Below are positions 1 through 11,872 of a DNA stretch of 64,000 nt, piece by piece; the stretch's first letter is position 1; every line of letters starts with the position of its first letter. The DNA is taken from positions 20,266,003 through 20,330,002 of the forward strand of contig CM067508.1 in assembly GCA_034509495.1 (NCBI GenBank), read 5' to 3'. The notes beneath the pieces are model-generated. The model was not told the DNA's origin. It worked only from the letters and a program-made list of their open reading frames with translations, and searched no databases. Source of the stretch: Acestrorhynchus altus (lineage: Eukaryota > Chordata > Actinopteri > Characiformes > Acestrorhynchidae). Made by a program: the position numbers and the translations under genes.

Positions 1-70
1 GTTCAGCTCAAACTGGGTTATTGACTATCCTTCAGCATTAACACAATGCAGTTGTGCTTCTCTATTAATC

Positions 71-153
71 CCTTGTGTCAGCAATGGGGGCAAGGTTAAA
101 GTAGCTGAATGCAACAATTTGAAGGGCTGTCCACAACATTTGGCGATTATGTG
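71..153 (-). mobile_element. MITE-1 terminal fragment
   Basis: One end of the short non-autonomous element that recurs throughout this window. It carries the family words gtcagcaatggg, aaagtagctgaatgca and a degenerate ccacaaacatttgg terminus, in the opposite orientation to the copy at 21,461. Only the last 80 or so bases can be aligned by eye; sequence before position 71 is too diverged to assign. Family assignment rests on matches to the other copies listed here. Confidence 0.7.
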
Positions 154-479
154 CATGAAGTTTCCCAGGTGTCTCTGGCTGACTGGGACCATTTTATCTT
201 TAACTGTGTGGCCAAGATAAGTATCAGTTTCCTTTGGATCCTCCCAATATTTGTTCCTCATGCTCTTCAGAATTTTCCTGCCATTTTTTTGAGAGAAATC
301 TATACCCTAAAGAATGTGACACATTGATTTGAGTTGTTTAAAGAGATTAGGGCAGAGTGCTGACCACAGGTTTTGGGATTTGATACTCAGGTCCATTAAG
401 ATAAGCAAGGCTCTAAACCCCTTCTCATCCACTGATCCTATGGTATGATCTTGTGCTCTAACCCTGCCTGTACAAGCTG

Positions 480-700
480 AAATGCCCAAGTTGTGAGGTG
501 TTACATTTGTGAGTGAGGTTAAACACTGGCCAGCATGCTCATGGCTCACGATGAGGGAGGTGTAATAGTGGGTGCCAGATGGATGATATATTCCATTTGC
601 AAACTTGCGCTGGATTTTACCATTCCTCCATCTAAAGTATCATGTGTGCACCAGGAATACATCATACAACCAAGTCTGAAAACCTGAGCCTGATAGCAAG
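480..700 (-). repeat. Dispersed repeat family X, copy 1
   Basis: Read on the minus strand, this shares a run of words with 905-1,130 and 25,880-26,200: a tattcc(c/t) start, catccatctggcaccca, ccatgagcatgctggccagtgt and, near the end, acacctcacaac. It has no coding potential and I do not recognise a named family. Copy 2 lies about 200 bp away in the opposite orientation, so the two form an imperfect inverted repeat. Confidence 0.55.
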
Positions 701-904
701 ATAAGCTATCCTGCATAAATGTTCCAACTTGTAATTGGGGAATTATTAATCCTATGGATACAAAGATGAATTTGCTATATTCCATGAAGCTAAAAGGCAG
801 ACAAGCGTATGAGGCCTCCAGCATGGAATGTGGATGTGATTTCTGTGTGTCTTCTCTTTTACTTGAGGAAATCTAGCCAAGCACCCATGGCCAGCCACTG
901 TTCT

Positions 905-1130
905 GTCTACTGTGGTGTGTGCCTATCTATATCATATTCCCAGTACACTTAGTGACACTGTGGATAAATGAATGAAATGCCTGTACAACTGAAATGGATT
1001 GTTCATCCATCTAGCACCCAAGATTATGCCTCGCTCAAACTTATAAATCATGTCGCCATGAGCATACTGGCCAGTGTCTAACTGGCCGGTGTGTGTGTTC
1101 TCAAGCTGTCACCTGAGGTAATGCCATTTC
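905..1130 (+). repeat. Dispersed repeat family X, copy 2
   Basis: Plus-strand copy of the family. It shares cattcccagtaca..tgacactgtggat with the copy at 25.9 kb, and catccatctagcaccca and ccatgagcatactggccagtgt with the inverted copy at 480-700. The end is shorter than in the 25.9 kb copy. Class is unknown; it could be part of a DNA transposon or a satellite monomer. Confidence 0.55.
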
Positions 1131-1524
1131 ATAAGCTATTTAAATACTGCTATTCAGTGACTTTTGGCATATAATATACATTATTGTGTGTATGTAATTT
1201 ATTCATATGGAAATAATAACCCCCCTGAAGTAACACTTCAGTGCACAAATAAATCTGAATGTAGACAAATGCAAATAATAATAATACTTTAGACAATGTG
1301 TGAATTGATTACACGTAATATTTCAAACTGCTTGTCAACCTCCTGTATTATCTTTCATATCATGGGTGTGTGAGGTATAAGGCACAGGGGGCTTGATCTG
1401 CCTCATAAATATGTTTGCAAAGTCAGTGACTATCAATTTCTCATAGCTGATATTTTTTCTCCACTGAACCTTTTTCCAACCCCCCATCTCCCTTAACATC
1501 TCCCTCATCTCCCTCTTAGTCCTG

Positions 1525-1527
<3 letters not shown>
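1131..1527. other. AT-rich unique sequence, nothing recognised
   Basis: AT-rich sequence with a short ataataata run near 1,276. No coding potential, repeat match or motif is visible. Confidence 0.5.

Positions 1528-1582
<55 letters not shown>
1528..1582. repeat. (CT)n microsatellite
   Basis: A perfect dinucleotide run of about 55 bp. Interrupted CT-rich sequence follows at about 1,715-1,740. Confidence 0.97.
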
Positions 1583-1584
<2 letters not shown>

Positions 1585-2170
1585 GGCAGAGCATCCATTA
1601 TGCATGCCTCAAACACCTCTTTTACATGGGTCAGCGCTATCTCTCTATCACCTAACCCCTTTCTGCAGGGCTTAGTCAAATGTAAGCCCTCTGCTGTACA
1701 GCTCGCCCTTGCATCTCTCTCTTTCTCTCTCTCTCTTTCTCCTACATGTTTCCCATCACCCTCTGGCTCTCACTCCTTTCCATGTTATTCACAGATGACG
1801 TGAAAGAGTAAAAGCTTCTGCTGTAACATGACAATAAAAGAAATAGTTTAAATTAAAATAAAGGCTCCCATTAATCAGTGGAAGTCCTGGATCTTTCTGG
1901 CCTCTTTATTCTCCTCTCTTGTTTTGAAAGAGAGACACTCTGTCCAAAGCATTTCACACTGCTTTTTCCTTCAGCGGTGTTTTGATCATTGTCTGCGTGT
2001 ATGTTTTATGGCTGCAACAGAGGCTGACCCTGTAATCAGCATGAGCAGAAACAGAGGAGGACTTGTATGGCCGTTAGGGGTCAGAGGTCATAGCAAGTCA
2101 GCTATTATCCACTCCAGCGGTCACATTCCTGGGCTTCATGCCCAGAGAGGTATCTGCTGCCCTCCACAGA

Positions 2171-2171
<1 letters not shown>

Positions 2172-2227
<56 letters not shown>

Positions 2228-2240
2228 ATATGCTGTACAG

Positions 2241-2312
<72 letters not shown>
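2172..2312. repeat. Head-to-head (AC)n / (GT)n inverted microsatellites
   Basis: An (AC)n run of about 55 bp is followed by a 16-base spacer (catatgctgtacagta) and then a (GT)n run of about 70 bp. Because GT is the reverse complement of AC, the two runs are the arms of a long inverted repeat. Long reading frames crossing it encode only His-Thr or Cys-Val repeats and are artefacts. Confidence 0.95.
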
Positions 2313-2313
<1 letters not shown>

Positions 2314-2374
2314 AGAGGACGACAAGGCAAAGCCTCAATGTCAGTACCCAATGAGATGTAAAGTGTTTTTTTTT

Positions 2375-2505
2375 TAAGGTGTCCTGTGGTATCTGGTACA
2401 AGACTAAGTGGCAGGTCATGTTAGTCACACACACACACACACACACCTGTAAGGTGGGAGATGGGACCTCAGGAATTGGACTTCTTGTTACAGAACATTC
2501 CACAT
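2375..2505 (-). mobile_element. Tc1-a transposase 3' coding fragment with internal (CA)n
   Basis: The words ggtgtcctgtggtatctggtac, ctgtaaggtgggag, gggacctcaggaattggactt and agaacattccaca match the reverse complement of the C-terminal transposase region of the Tc1-a family. Unlike most Tc1-a copies here, it continues past the deletion junction into the region before it (ggacttcttgttacagaaca), so it derives from a less deleted parent. A (CA)n tract at about 2,427-2,446 sits inside the element. No open frame survives. Confidence 0.6.
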
Positions 2506-2779
2506 TAATTCTTATATCAGAGCTATAGAGAATTTTTATTTTAATAAGGTAATCAAATCATTTTGGTGTCTTTGGAAGTCTTAAAGTTTTGGCTCATCTG
2601 CCCTGCCACTATAACTATGCTGCTCCACAAGTGTTTACAGTTTGTGGCTAGGACAATAAAGGTCAGAGGATAAGAGGCAAAAGAGAGGAAAAATTAGTCC
2701 CATTTAAATTCAAACGTGAGGAGGGTGAGAATGCTGGGATTTCCAGCTGCAGTTCTGGGTAAATAGCACCTGCACTGAC

Positions 2780-3180
2780 TCATCGTGAACTAACTCAAAC
2801 CCCTCGCCTCCATCTCCAACCAACCGTCAGCCACTCACGTTTTCTAAGATGCAGTCATTTACCAGCGGGCAAAAGGCTGATGAATCGTGACTGTTTTTGT
2901 TGTCTCTGAAGTGCAGCATTGTCTAAACTGCAAAACAGCTTGGAAGTGTGAAAGACACTGGGAGCAAACCAATCAGGCTTCCAGAGACAGATTGTAGCTC
3001 AAGCCAATGAATGCAGCTAATTCCATTTCCTTTCTGTTCTATAGAAATAAAGCCAAGATTGTCTGCTATGTTGTCAAATTTGCAAGCAGAGTCTGCACAG
3101 TAGAGGTGCCTTTCAGATCACTTTCACTGAGTGTGCAGCCCAGTAACAAAGTGGATTCTCCCCTGGATTCTCAGTTTGTC
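2780..3180. other. Complex non-repetitive sequence, no gene seen
   Basis: Mixed-composition sequence containing aaccaatcag, gctaattcc and similar words but no reading frame, splice-flanked exon or transposon match. It could be unique intronic or regulatory sequence; nothing specific can be supported. Confidence 0.3.
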
Positions 3181-4785
3181 TGGTAAGTGTAATTTTCCTT
3201 AGTGAAAGTGTGGTTTATATAAGCACCACTACAACTCAGCTTCTCCATGTAATGAACAGAAAGGATGCAGTGATGCCAGTCCTGCAGACACTCTCTTCCT
3301 TTCAAGGCTGTCAATCACCTAATTCCTAAGTGTAACCCCACCTTCTTCATGTTACCTTTTTTACTGAATTTACTTTTGTAAAATGTTACATTGTACTTTT
3401 TTTTTAGTTAGTGTGGGGCAGTGGTTTTCAAAAAGTGGGCCACATTTCTATTTTGCAAAGCAAAAAAATTTGATTTTATATATTTGATTATGTATAACTA
3501 TATTAACAAAAGTCATTTAAAATGCAACAGATATAAATTATTAGCCTCCACTGTGTCTCTGAACAAGAAATCAATTAAAAGCAAGCATAAACCAAAATGA
3601 CTGAAATACAGCAATGAGTACTTAACACTAGATTTTATGTGCACCAGCAGAAAATGAGCAACTACCTTTCTGCAAGCTCTGTAATGTTTTCTCGAAACTG
3701 GATATTAATGACAATGTTCTAAAATCTCTACAGCGGGCGGTAAAGTCACTAAGAGACTGTCTATAAAGTGCACATTCTGTTAAAAAATGTTAAACATTCA
3801 GTAATAAATTGTAAATGTGATAAATCTATATTTTGTATATATACTGTGTATTAAATGCTCAATTCAATTTGTCAATATTTGAAAAGTCACTGCTCACTGC
3901 AACATAATAGAGGTAAAAATTTCTGAGGTAATTTCCTGATCATCACTTAATGAACAGAGACATGGATAGTTGTCAATATGAAGTTCAATTATATCAGACA
4001 ACATAAGTATATAGTAAAAAAAAACATCCTTCTAACAATATACCGCAAATATTTTTTAAAACTGATTTCAGAGAGGAAATAAAAATGTGCCAATATTAGC
4101 ACAAGGCACACTAACTGTACTAAAATGAACTGGAATTAAACATTGGAGGTGGAAAAACTGTTCAGAGGAGAAACATGATAAACTATAGAGACGTGGTTAA
4201 AAGGGCCGCTTTCTGACTGGAACCTACAGGGATGGGCCGAACACTAGACCTTTGGCTGCTTCATAAATGTACAATCCATAAATTTCGGCCACTGTTTCAA
4301 ACTGCCACATGTGGCCTAATGAACACCACCTACATTTTACTTAGGGTCTGACTTTTGTAAAATGTGAGGCTCAGCTGAGATGGAGATCACAGAATGGAGT
4401 AAAGGCCTAGAGATCAAGAGAATGACCAGCTTAACATGGACGCTGCTCAGCAACCCCTCCCTAAGGGTGGGAGTAAAAAGCTGGAATAAAAAAAAGGAGT
4501 CTGTCTATTTTTTCCCTGGCCTTGTAGCCTCTAGCTTTCCCTTGTCCTTTTCTCTTCCTTTTTCTCCCCTCTTAACGCGCTGTTGCCAGCAGGGTCAGAA
4601 ACCCTGGGTGAGTGGAACTCATTACGGAGTCCCCTCATTTCCATTCAGAGTGGGGCCCCGTGTGTGCCGGCACTCAGAGCAAGAGACGAGGACTGCATTC
4701 AGCACAACACAGCCTCATGAAGACTGACGGCAGACAGAAGCAGCCTTTAATATTGTGGCAGGGAAAGACAAAGAGGCAGATAGTG
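3181..4785. other. AT-rich stretch without a recognised feature
   Basis: Low-GC sequence with many stops in all frames and short A/T homopolymers near 3,400 and 4,016. A weakly open frame at 4,380-4,727 has no recognisable protein motif and is probably chance. I see no transposon terminal motif. Confidence 0.5.
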
Positions 4786-4872
4786 ACAGAGAGAGAGAAA
4801 GAGAGAAAGAGAGAAAGAGAGAGAGAGAAAAAGAGTCTGTATATCTGTGGGTCTGTGAGAGAGAGAGAGGAA
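4786..4872. repeat. Imperfect (GA)n tract
   Basis: Purine-only run of gagagagaaa units interrupted by a short tctgtatatctg segment and resuming as gagagaga. Confidence 0.92.
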
Positions 4873-5169
4873 TGAAAGAAGAGAGTGTAGCTGTCGGCTA
4901 TCACCAGCAACACATTTAATAAACATGAGCTTCATTCCATCAACACGCGGCCTAACAGCTAAGAGGTTATGCAAATCCAGAACCGGGCTGGGAGGACGGG
5001 ATGAAGCGGCAGCAGAATAGAAAACAAGAAGTGAAAGCAAGAAAGGAGCTGAATAAGAGAATAGAGAGGGATTAAAGGGAATAAACTGAGAGAGGATGGA
5101 GCGTACCTGCTTAGAAAAACAGGAAGGGGCTATATTGTTGGGTTAAGGGTTGCATGCAAGACCGTACAA

Positions 5170-5170
<1 letters not shown>

Positions 5171-5229
<59 letters not shown>
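5171..5229. repeat. (CA)n microsatellite
   Basis: Perfect run of about 59 bp. Confidence 0.97.
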
Positions 5230-5232
<3 letters not shown>

Positions 5233-7030
5233 TTACAACCCAAACATACAAACACAAAACATGCAGACAAAATGACCATTTCGACCAGGGGTCATAAAAA
5301 CTAGTATCTAAATACTGTATGGGAGAAATATCAACCCTTTTGGTCATGACTGTACTATACTGTTAATCTTTCTTGTACTAAGTGCCTTTGGTTGTGTTTG
5401 GAAAATGATCTCACTAAAGGAAACACAATTGACCCCTTCAAACACAAAGCTGACAAAGAACTTACTTTATGTCTCTTTACAATCTCAATCTGAGAGCCTG
5501 TACTGCTCCCTCCTAGCACTGGTGTACAGTCAATAGAGCAGACTGAAGAACTCAGTCATCATCAAAACTATACATCAGGTCCCCAATTACACAACAAACA
5601 CATTTAATCTCACTCATTACATTTGCATATGAGTTTCCCACACGCACAAGAAAGCTCTGCTATCAGAGCTGTGCATAATGGTACACATAAGTCAATCAAA
5701 CTGAAATGCATATGCTTAAGACCAGCTTTGATGGTTCAGGGACAGCTGGGTGGGTAACTTCTCTTTTTTATGTTGAAGAGAAAGCCTGTTACCTGGAAAA
5801 GAGGATTAAGGAATATTCCCCCAGGCATGTTCAAAGCCTCTGGGACTGCAGATATTGGAAAGAAATCATTTTAAAAGGGAGAATGCACTCGTCCCTCACC
5901 CCCCTTCAATGTTTTCTCTCAACCACTCTCTTCATGAGGCTTCTCGGACTGCTTTTTTATGGAAATCTGCTGTTAGAGACTAGTCACATTTAGGATCCTC
6001 TGTCTCAGATCTAAGACCATAGCTGTTACTCAGCAGACTTGACCGCAGGTCACAATGAAATGCTGATATATATGCTATATATAAACTATAAATCAGGACA
6101 TTCAACTTTTCCCTTCTATGGGAAAATTTGATTTTGGTGCTCACTATTAGTCTATCTAGTTCCTTAATCCTTAGGTACTCATCAAGAAAATGCTCCCCTT
6201 TCCACTGGTTTCAACTAAGAACACAGCACATAACAAACCATTGCAATTCAATAACAATTATGCTCTGTTGTGCATTCAAACGTTCACCAGAACTGATAAA
6301 ATTGAATGTGTGGAGCCTTCAATGAAGGACTAATGATTTTCACTGGCCATGATGGCAGCTCTGAGCCAGCACACTTTAAAGAAAGAGACTATGTTGCTAA
6401 CTGCTCAATACAAGGTCAACTGTCTGCTGATGTTTGATGACAGTTGGAATACATACTGTGTTTTGACATGTATATCCAAAATATATGCTTATTTGACTGG
6501 AGATTTTGGGGAACTCTTTTTCAGTCTTTTTCAAATTCTAATTTTTGCCATTTCAGCCAGCCATGTTGAGTAAGACGAAGAAGAAACTAATTGTGCACAA
6601 TTGTGCAACCTTAAACATCAGGACAGTTCACTTGAGACTATGATTGAACCCAGTGCAGTTTCATGCTGCAAGGATTGCATTCATTTTTTGGGACAGCCAA
6701 GACAGCAGTGTGGTTCAACACTGCCTTTTTGACAGCTATTAAAATATCCTTGAGAGACCAGTCTAATCCATGAAGTGTTAGAACGGAATGGAACAAGGTT
6801 TAATTTCATCATCAGCAAGGTAACATGTTTGTTCACCACTAATCATGTTTTGAAATGATTGGCAACCATCATTCTTCAGGGAGGTGTAATATGACTGCTC
6901 AAGGAAGTATCTAAAGCACCATTTGGATCAATAAGCAGCATAAGATGTGTTTGTGTGTGTTTATGTGGGTGTAAATGGGACATTCTCACATTTGCATGCA
7001 CAAACACACATAGATCCGCGGGCCCAGGTG
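5230..7030. other. Unique sequence, no gene recognised
   Basis: No protein-like reading frame. Several frames of 60-95 codons exist (for example 5,706-5,993) but lack recognisable motifs. No repeat family identified in this window matches here. Confidence 0.5.
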
Positions 7031-7118
7031 TGTGTGCAGCAGAGTGTCAGCCTCGCAGGAGGACTATGGCCATCCTTCACACTATGGCAAGATGGCTGCA
7101 TTTGCGCATGCACACGCG

Positions 7119-7120
<2 letters not shown>

Positions 7121-7163
<43 letters not shown>
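7121..7163. repeat. (CA)n microsatellite
   Basis: Perfect run of about 43 bp, preceded by the alternating purine-pyrimidine string gcgcatgcacacgcgc. Confidence 0.97.
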
Positions 7164-7165
<2 letters not shown>

Positions 7166-7169
7166 CTGT

Positions 7170-8700
7170 CTCCTTTCTTCTGTCTGTTCCACCATGTTGC
7201 CTGAGTCTATGCCAGTCTGCAACCAGGCCAGTTCTATCCTGGCTGGGTTTCAGAATAAACCCCTCTCTTTCCACCTGCTGCCCCCTTGTGGGGTAACTCT
7301 TCATTCCCTAATCCACTCCCTCACACCCTCTTGCTCCTTCTCTGTTTCCTTTATGATGTATGCTGATCAGTGCTACATCATTGTAAAAGGAATAAATGTA
7401 ATAGTGCAGCAGTCCCAGCTCACATATTACACAGGGGAAAACACTGCAAACTAATATCTAGAAGGATCTAGTCTAGATATCTGATATGTCTCATTTACAT
7501 TGTTGTAAATATGCTATATGATTATTTCACTTATGGTAGCTACTGAAAGTGTCATTCCATTGGCAGATCCTTTTGCTAATTTAGTTTTTATTGCATTATT
7601 TTTGACAAACATTGAATGATAACAAACATTTCTTGAACAGAAGAAATACCAATATAATAAGTCACTTTTACTACTCTAAAAAACAAGCTAATTGTATAAA
7701 TAGTACAATAAGCAAATCTTATAACGTTCCTACAATAATCTCAAAATAAGAAATATCATATTTTAGAAGATGATTTCACTTGTTAAGATATCATATTCTG
7801 CAGTGTATACAGTAGGACAATGAGTGTAGACAGTGTGAGAGTGTCACAGTGTGTACACATATACACTACAGGTCAAAGGAGGTCCATCTCAGCAAGACCT
7901 CTGACCCAAGTGGCCTCAAAACAGCCGCCTCAGTGTGCCCTCTGTGCTCCCCCACTCTACACAAACACACATGCCATCCCAAGGCCCCAGTGCTGCCCAG
8001 TCAATACCATAAAATTCCCCCACCCTCTCCTGACCCTGCCTGACCTGTGGCTTGATCTTATGACCTCTGAATTACAAGTCAAAACATAAATCAGCTCTGC
8101 TGTGTCACTAAACAACCAACCACAGCCAAGTCCCAGCTCTTTAACACCACTCACAGTAGGAGACAAAAGCCAGCTTCAGCTTCCTCACTGAACACTTCTT
8201 GACATAGTTGGTAGTGTACTTACTCAAACTGCTGCCAAATGTAAGTGCTTTAGTACATATGTATAAAACATTATGACCAATATGCTGTTGCTCCTCTGTT
8301 GTTTCTACAAGACTTCTAAATGTGTTAGCATGTTAATGATTAAAGAATAAGGTAATTCACTTCATCTGTAATGAAGGTCATATTATTTTGGCTCATCTGT
8401 GTGTTTATCATCTTTGAGTATATTTATTTTGATTTTGATGGAATACCTGCTCTGTCTTCTGTTTGGTCATTCTGGTAGACCATCAACCATCAAACCAGAC
8501 CTGGCTGGTTTTCTCAGAAGTGTAGTTGGAGTTCGTATGGAACGGTGTGCACCGGCAGCTAAACAGTAAATTTGTAATTGTGGTGCACATAGTTCTACAT
8601 GTTCATAAAATACTGCACTGCTTTATTACAAAAAGTTTTTGTTACAATAGGTTGAACCTCCATCAACTGTTAGTACACATCTGCAAATGAACTTGAAAGG
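7170..8700. other. Unique sequence, no gene recognised
   Basis: Contains a perfect 9-bp inverted repeat (atatctaga ... tctagatat, 7,455-7,481) and AT-rich sequence at about 7,490-7,800. No coding potential or recognised transposon. Confidence 0.5.
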
Positions 8701-8706
8701 ATTCAT

Positions 8707-9137
8707 AATACATGTCCAAATAATGAATGTATTCAGCTGCACTAAGTTGCACCGATTGATGACACAAATGCACACACAGCTTTCCTATTCCCTGTAGAGA
8801 AACAACGCCAATAGATTAGGCCTCCCTAGAACAGATAAACCAACATGAAACTGTTGTCATCAAGTCTAACGCCAGGTGTGGACTAGAGGCGAAGAACTGT
8901 GTTCCCTGCAGTGATGGTCCTCCGTCCAATTTTTTGGGCTGAGTTGTGGAGTTTAGTTTTGTTGGGGATTAGGTGGTGTGGTGAGTCAACATCTTGACAT
9001 CACTACTTCTTTGCTCTTGTTGATGAATGCAATTAGAACCTCACAGCAATGCTTCAAAATCTAGTAAGAAATCCAGTAGAATGTCTTCCTTGGACAGTAA
9101 AGACAAAAGCATTATAAACTCATTTTAATAGTCTTGT
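8707..9137 (+). mobile_element. MITE-1 copy, near full length, diverged
   Basis: Same order of words as the best copy at 21,461: atgtccaaa terminus, gaatgtattcagct, gacacaaatgcacacacagctt, agataaaccaacatgaa, ccaggtgtggactagaggcg, aactgtgttcc, acatcttgacatcact, ttgctcttgttgatgaatgcaat and ccttggacagtaaagac. The right terminus (a tacttttgtcca-like end) has been lost. It is non-coding and so cannot move on its own. Confidence 0.8.
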
Positions 9138-9929
9138 TTATAGAAAAAAAATGATCAATACAGTATTATTGTAAATATAGTGTATTTGTAAGAAAACCAA
9201 AATTCCTCCTCAAAGGGGAATTATTTTTAAATTTATTCGGTACAACATATTCCAAGCAATTCCACCAACTCACATTTCTACTGGCTCGTTCATCATGAAT
9301 TGTTCATGCAATGTAAAGTGCTTTTAAAATGATACTAATAAAGAACATGGAGTTTCAAGGTTCTGTTATGACAATGATGACATACGGGAACCTAACATAA
9401 GGTTTAGCAGGATGAGCTATAATACTGCACAGTGCATTTCTGGGTGTCTGAAAGGGTGCAGCAGTGGAGAGTGTGTCACTATATTTCACCCAGCAGGCTA
9501 ACAGAGGAAGATATAGCACATGATAAAAGCATTGCATTGCTTTGTGACAGATGATCATTCGTTTCCTACGTCTCAGCGTTTTGCCTCTCAGACATTGTGT
9601 CTGGCATATGTACAGCTTTATGGGACCAAACTCAATCATAGTTCTCCCTCTGGAACCACACAAACACAAAGGCAAACACAATGACACACTGCCACGCTAC
9701 TAGAGTAGGATACTAAATACACCGCGCTGCTTAATCACAGCTGATGCTTTTACAAGTCTCTGGTCTAGTTGTCTGCAATGTGTTCAGCTGTTATGACAAT
9801 CGGGGGTCTTCAGAGTGTGGTGGTGGTTGACAGAGGCCATACGTCTGTCTCAAAGTCTGCAGTAGGTGTGATGCCCCCCACGCCTTTGAGCAGGAAATGT
9901 TCTCAGTAAAAGAGAGTGGGGGTGGGGAT
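9138..9929. other. Unique sequence, no gene recognised
   Basis: No repeat match or coding signal. A reading frame on the minus strand at 9,355-9,687 has no recognisable motif. Confidence 0.45.
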
Positions 9930-9982
9930 ATATATGTGTAAGTATATATATATATATATACATATACACTTACACATACTTA
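9930..9982. repeat. Near-perfect palindrome around a (TA)n core
   Basis: The left arm (tatatgtgtaagtatata) and right arm (tatacacttacacata) are close to reverse complements around a TATATA core. It can form a hairpin or cruciform. It may be a miniature palindromic element or a TA microsatellite with mirrored flanks. Confidence 0.75.
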
Positions 9983-10197
9983 AAAACAAATAAAAAAGGT
10001 CACAGGAGGTTCATGACTGAGTGGTTAAGAGGGTTCTAGAGGGATCCTAAATACTCCTAGCCCCCCTGCAGGCTTCAGGTTATGGCCCTAAAGGTCTGCA
10101 TCTCAAGACCAGGCCAGCCAGAGTCTAAAAGCAATGCGTGAGCACAGGAGCTTAACTAACAGGATTAAGTCATCTAAAACACTTTCAGCCTGAGCAT

Positions 10198-10198
<1 letters not shown>

Positions 10199-10247
<49 letters not shown>

Positions 10248-10302
10248 TGAGGGACAGGGAGAGAGAGAGAGTGAGGGGGAGAGAGAAAGACAGAGAGAGA
10301 GA
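10199..10302. repeat. (CA)n followed by imperfect (GA)n
   Basis: A (CA)n run of about 47 bp, then actatgaggga, then a purine-rich gagagaga tract to about 10,302. Confidence 0.95.
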
Positions 10303-10534
10303 GCAATAATCAAATCTATAGGTTTTATATTCATTACAAGTGACGTTCTCTTAAAAAACAGAAATCTGGAAGCACACATTATTACAATGTTTAAATTTGG
10401 GGTTGACAAAATTATGAATCTTCAAAGGCTTGAAATATATCACTTTAAATGTAATGAAAAAATGTTACATTTGTTTAATTAAATTATGATCAATATTGTA
10501 ATGTTTTGAGATGCACTAGTAAATTGCTGCTGTC

Positions 10535-10755
10535 CAGTGAAATCGATGTTTATCCGTTTTTGTCCATTTTTAGGTTTCTCCAATGTTTTGAACCCAGTAG
10601 CTGCTCTCTACACTGTGTAAATAATTCTGGTTGAATACACCAATAGAAAAACTCTAAAATGACCATTTCTCTTACTTAACATTAACTGACATTGAAAGTT
10701 AAGAGCATTTTCCCTCCCCAATAAAGTTGCCATTTTTTAAGATACATAAAAAATA
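10535..10755 (+). repeat. Dispersed repeat family Y, copy 1
   Basis: Shares with 41,030-41,210, in the same order: tttttgtccatttttag, ttgaaccc.gtagctg.tct.tacac.gtgtaa, a stretch around cattgaaagtt.agagcat, and taaagttgccatttt. It is non-coding. I recall similar sequence from fish genomes but cannot name the family; probably a non-autonomous DNA transposon. Confidence 0.65.
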
Positions 10756-11211
10756 ATATCTAATATAATATAATTTCTTCACTTCCTTAAGCATTATTGT
10801 TGCCATTACTGTCATTAGCATTATAAGTGTTATAATACTGGCAATATTGTGTCATCACAGCAGCAGTAGGAGTCCATTTATTAGCATTGTTTACCCTTAA
10901 ATCCCTCAATCTGCTTCTCTCACAAAAACAGCACTTCCTATTTTGTCCCCTCAGACCCTCCACAGCAGCACAGCAGCACAGCAGCAGCCACATGTCATTA
11001 AAGTGTGTGTGTAAGTGAGCAGGACAGGGCCATGTCCGGACACAGCGGTCAGGCCTACTGTGGGGCACACAGCCCACTGACCACTGCTGACTAAATCAAA
11101 TTCAACTAATTGACTTAGAGCTTTAGATATTGGATGTGTGTGACCTGGCAGCCCCAATCAGACCCAATGTGAGACTAACAAGGAGGAATCAGCTCAGAGG
11201 CATGTGCAGCT

Positions 11212-11215
<4 letters not shown>

Positions 11216-11283
<68 letters not shown>
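11216..11283. repeat. (CA)n microsatellite
   Basis: Near-perfect run of about 67 bp. Confidence 0.97.
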
Positions 11284-11285
<2 letters not shown>

Positions 11286-11447
11286 TTTTATGCATTATCA
11301 GGACAATAAAACCATGTGTCTCTAGAGCTTGTATTATAAAAGCTGTCATTCAAAATTGAAACTAGATTTCTATATAATGAAACAGAACCTAAGCTGACAA
11401 TGTAAAACCCCACATGAATCAGCCATAAACATTAAAAAATTAAAGTG

Positions 11448-11760
11448 ACTCAATAAAGCATGGGATCCACAAGACCTCTGAAGGACCTTCTGTGGTATCT
11501 GGCACCAAGAGTAACATTACATGCAGATCCTTTATGTCCTGTAAGTTGTGAAGTGAGACCTCCATGAACATCAGTGAGACTTGGGCCCCTTACGACCCTA
11601 GTTTGCTGGTTGTCCTCCCTTGGAGCACTTCTGGTATGCATTGGCCACTGCACACTGGGAACACCCCACAAGACCTGCCTACCTCTCAGATTCTTACACA
11701 CAGACTCCAAAACCATCAACTTTAAGAAATGGCTGTTCACTTGCTGCCCACTATGTAGAT
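11448..11760 (-). mobile_element. Tc1-a internally deleted derivative
   Basis: On the minus strand the order is: start of transposase (ttaaagttgatg-like 5' region, tgttcacttgctgccc on plus), an HTH-region relic (gggaacaccccacaag on plus), then a direct jump to the C-terminal coding region (gacctccatgaac, ctgtaagttgtgaag, tctgtggtatctggcacca and ggatccacaagacctctgaagg on plus). The catalytic middle of the transposase is absent, so the copy is non-autonomous. The same junction recurs at 15.6, 43.8, 48.3 and 58.9 kb. Confidence 0.75.
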
Positions 11761-11804
11761 TAGACTCAACACATATATCACTACTCCTGTATATGAATCC
11801 CCCC

Positions 11805-11872
11805 CCACACACACACACACACACCCTGCGTGCTCTCTCTCTGTCTCCCTCTCTCTCTCTCTCTCTCTCCCC
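11805..11872. repeat. (CA)n and (CT)n microsatellites
   Basis: A short (CA)n after a C8 run, then a broken (CT)n. Confidence 0.9.

Noticed and set aside
1924..2361. 145-codon frame with His-Thr and Val-Cys runs
   Set aside because: Most of it is translation of (AC)n and (GT)n; the rest has no protein motif.
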